A DNA stretch of 7,764 nt. Source: Micrococcales bacterium (lineage in GTDB: Bacteria; Actinomycetota; Actinomycetes; Actinomycetales; Dermatophilaceae). The notes under the pieces were generated by a model. That model saw only the letters and a program-made list of their open reading frames with translations, was not told where the DNA came from and made no database searches. Shown here in pieces: positions 7,201-7,764 of the stretch (position 1 is the stretch's first letter; each line of letters opens with the position of its first letter). A program made the translations under genes and the position numbers. The stretch is from the NCBI GenBank assembly GCA_030537915.1, contig JAUNUZ010000098.1:1-7764 (forward strand), in the 5' to 3' direction.

Positions 7201-7764
7201 AGGCGGCGTCCCACCAGTCCGCCGACTCTGGCACGTCGGTCTGGTCGCCGAAGACCTGCGGTGAGGCCGGCGGCAGGTCCGCATACCAGTCGTAGAACGA
7301 CAGCATGGTCCCGCCGATGAGGGAGTAGAAGCGCGACCCGGCGGCATAGCTGGCCATCGACATCGCCGGGATCGGGGTGAAGCCCGCGATCCGGTCCGGC
7401 CCGTAGCGCTTGATCGTGTAGACGTGCGCGGCGGCCGCCATCTCGACGGCCTCCTCCCACGAGGTGCGCACGAGGCCGCCCTTGCCACGGGCCTTCTTGT
7501 AGCGGGCCGCTTTCTCGGGGTCCTCGACGATGCTCGCCCAGGCCAGCACGGGATCTGCGGTCTGCTCCATGGCCTCGCGGTACATCGTCAGGAGCACGCC
7601 GCGGGCGTACGGATAGCGAATCCGGGTGGGGCTGTAGGTGTACCAAGAAAATGCGGCGCCGCGAGGGCAACCGCGCGGCTCGTACTCCGGTCGGTCATCC
7701 CCGACGCTCGGGTAGTCGGTCTGCTGGGCCTCCCAGGTGATGATCCCGTCCTTGACGTAGACCT
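4247..7764 (-). CDS. narG: Respiratory nitrate reductase alpha subunit, 5' end cut by the window
   Basis: NarG reduces nitrate to nitrite at a molybdenum bis-MGD cofactor on the cytoplasmic side and receives electrons from NarH. The window holds 1171 residues, in frame from base 7762 to the TGA at 4249-4247. By comparison with E. coli NarG (about 1247 residues) roughly 60 N-terminal residues are missing, including the His and first two Cys of the FS0 cluster. The last FS0 cysteine is present at window residue 32 (EPRGCPRGA). FYDWYADLPPASP at about residues 156-168 (bases 7259-7297) is the segment expected to hold the Asp that ligates molybdenum (Asp222 in E. coli); I cannot say which of its two Asp it is. 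WGSNVPVTRTPDAHF (192-206), MGAGTNHWFHSD (473-484), LVLPAATWYEKYD and the terminal GGYAQISWAFNYYG are further family hallmarks. No frameshift or internal stop is seen. A GTG at 7597 is inside the gene and is not the start. The operon promoter lies outside the window. Confidence 0.98.
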   Translation of the reverse strand, partial: VYVKDGIITWEAQQTDYPSVGDDRPEYEPRGCPRGAAFSWYTYSPTRIRYPYARGVLLTMYREAMEQTADPVLAWASIVEDPEKAARYKKARGKGGLVRTSWEEAVEMAAAAHVYTIKRYGPDRIAGFTPIPAMSMASYAAGSRFYSLIGGTMLSFYDWYADLPPASPQVFGDQTDVPESADWWDAAYLVMWGSNVPVTRTPDAHFMAEVRYRGTKVVTVSPDYADNAKFADEWVAIHPGTDAALALAMGHVILREFFVDKQTPEFLDYCRAYTDLPFLVTLDRRGDGFVPGKFLVAADLRHEGWAHPAAGTENDDFKTVMMGRDGAPLVPNGSMGFRYGEEGKGSWNLDLEGLDPVTSVMEVAADDTYAVEVELPRFDAAGGDGGILWRGVPVREVAGRPVCTVYDLLLAGYGVGREGMPGSWPTSYEDPDEVGTPEWQQAITGVPAAQCIRIAREFARTARDSGGRAMILMGAGTNHWFHSDTIYRTFLTLTTLTGCQGKNGGGWAHYVGQEKVRPHTGFSQLAFALDWQRPPRQNIAAAFFYLHTGQWRYDSHGADSMAAATGTGMFEGKSPADLLAASARMGWMPSYPTISGNILDHVDAAKAEGITPQEYVVRELKEGRIRFVAEDPDGEGNSPKVMTVWRSNLLGSSSKGNEYFNKILLGTDHSLRAQVAPEGSRGSEVIWRDDQLGDDVEGKLDLLLTLDFRMTSTTLFSDLVLPAATWYEKYDLSSTDMHPFVHSFNPAINPPWQTRSDYVAFSQLAEKFSELARTHLGTRTDMVIAPLQHDTPEELAYPRGVAKDWRHGECDPIPGKTMPKMVLVERDFSAVSQKWGAIGPLAAKLGMATKGVVFDPTPDIETLRQRNGTVRGGAGAGQPSLTRDRDMCEAILHLSGTTNGRLATEGWKQVEVRTGKKFADLSEGEAGHQITFRDTQIQPQAVITSPEWSGSEHGGRRYSPFVVNVERLKPWHTLTGRQQFYIDHDWLQEMGESLPVFRPPLDMTALYGEPVLGEAGADGLGLTVRYLTPHNKWSIHSEYQDNLLMLSLARGGQAIWMSVQDAEKLGIADNDWIEAVNRNGVVASRAIVSSRMPQGLVYMHHAQDRTVDVPIAEASGKRGGIHNSITRILFKPSHVAGGYAQISWAFNYYGPTGNQRDEVTVIRRRSQDVTY

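Noticed and set aside
4979..7264. A 761-codon open frame on the plus strand, antisense to narG.
   Set aside because: It mirrors the GC-rich third positions of narG. The translation is a low-complexity mix of Val, Gly, Arg, Ala and Asp without any recognisable domain, while the opposite strand encodes an intact NarG.
7595..7597. GTG at 7597 as the narG start.
   Set aside because: The frame continues upstream to the window edge and encodes conserved NarG sequence, including VYVKDG and the cluster cysteine in EPRGCPRGA.

Overview
The window is high-GC DNA, most likely from an actinobacterium. It holds most of a respiratory nitrate reductase operon on the minus strand. In transcription order this is narG (5' end cut by the window edge at 7764), narH, narJ and narI. 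A convergent plus-strand gene (185-793) encodes a two-CBS-plus-BON-domain protein. The assignment to actinobacteria is an inference. It rests on the high GC content, the GTGA start/stop overlap, and the general look of the Nar proteins. No RNA gene, CRISPR array or insertion sequence is visible.

Layout. Bases 1-184 hold no gene and form the leader of the CBS-BON gene, with two small inverted repeats. The CBS-BON gene follows at 185-793. Bases 794-926 separate two convergent genes and contain two GC-rich inverted repeats: a branched one at 788-841 that includes the CBS-BON stop codon, and a simple one at 851-883. Then, on the minus strand and reading right to left from the far edge, come narG (7764 to 4247), a 163-base spacer, narH (4083 to 2491), narJ (2494 to 1697, overlapping narH by 4 bases) and narI (1694 to 927, 2 bases after narJ).

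How the genes work together. NarI is the membrane cytochrome b that takes electrons from quinol. NarH passes them through four iron-sulfur clusters. NarG reduces nitrate to nitrite at its molybdenum cofactor. NarJ is the chaperone needed to load the cofactor into NarG. All expected ligands visible in the window are present: the last cysteine of the FS0 cluster in NarG, 15 Cys and the conserved Trp in NarH, and four heme histidines in NarI. The enzyme therefore looks functional. The CBS-BON protein is probably an accessory sensor or stress protein; its link to nitrate respiration is only by position.

The operon itself is ordinary. The points worth a second look are the long narG-narH spacer, with a mini-ORF that touches both genes, a visible shift in synonymous codon choice between narG and the downstream genes (strongest in narI), the palindromic structure at the convergent gene ends, and an N-terminal extension on NarJ. 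I found no convincing sign of a wholly new system.
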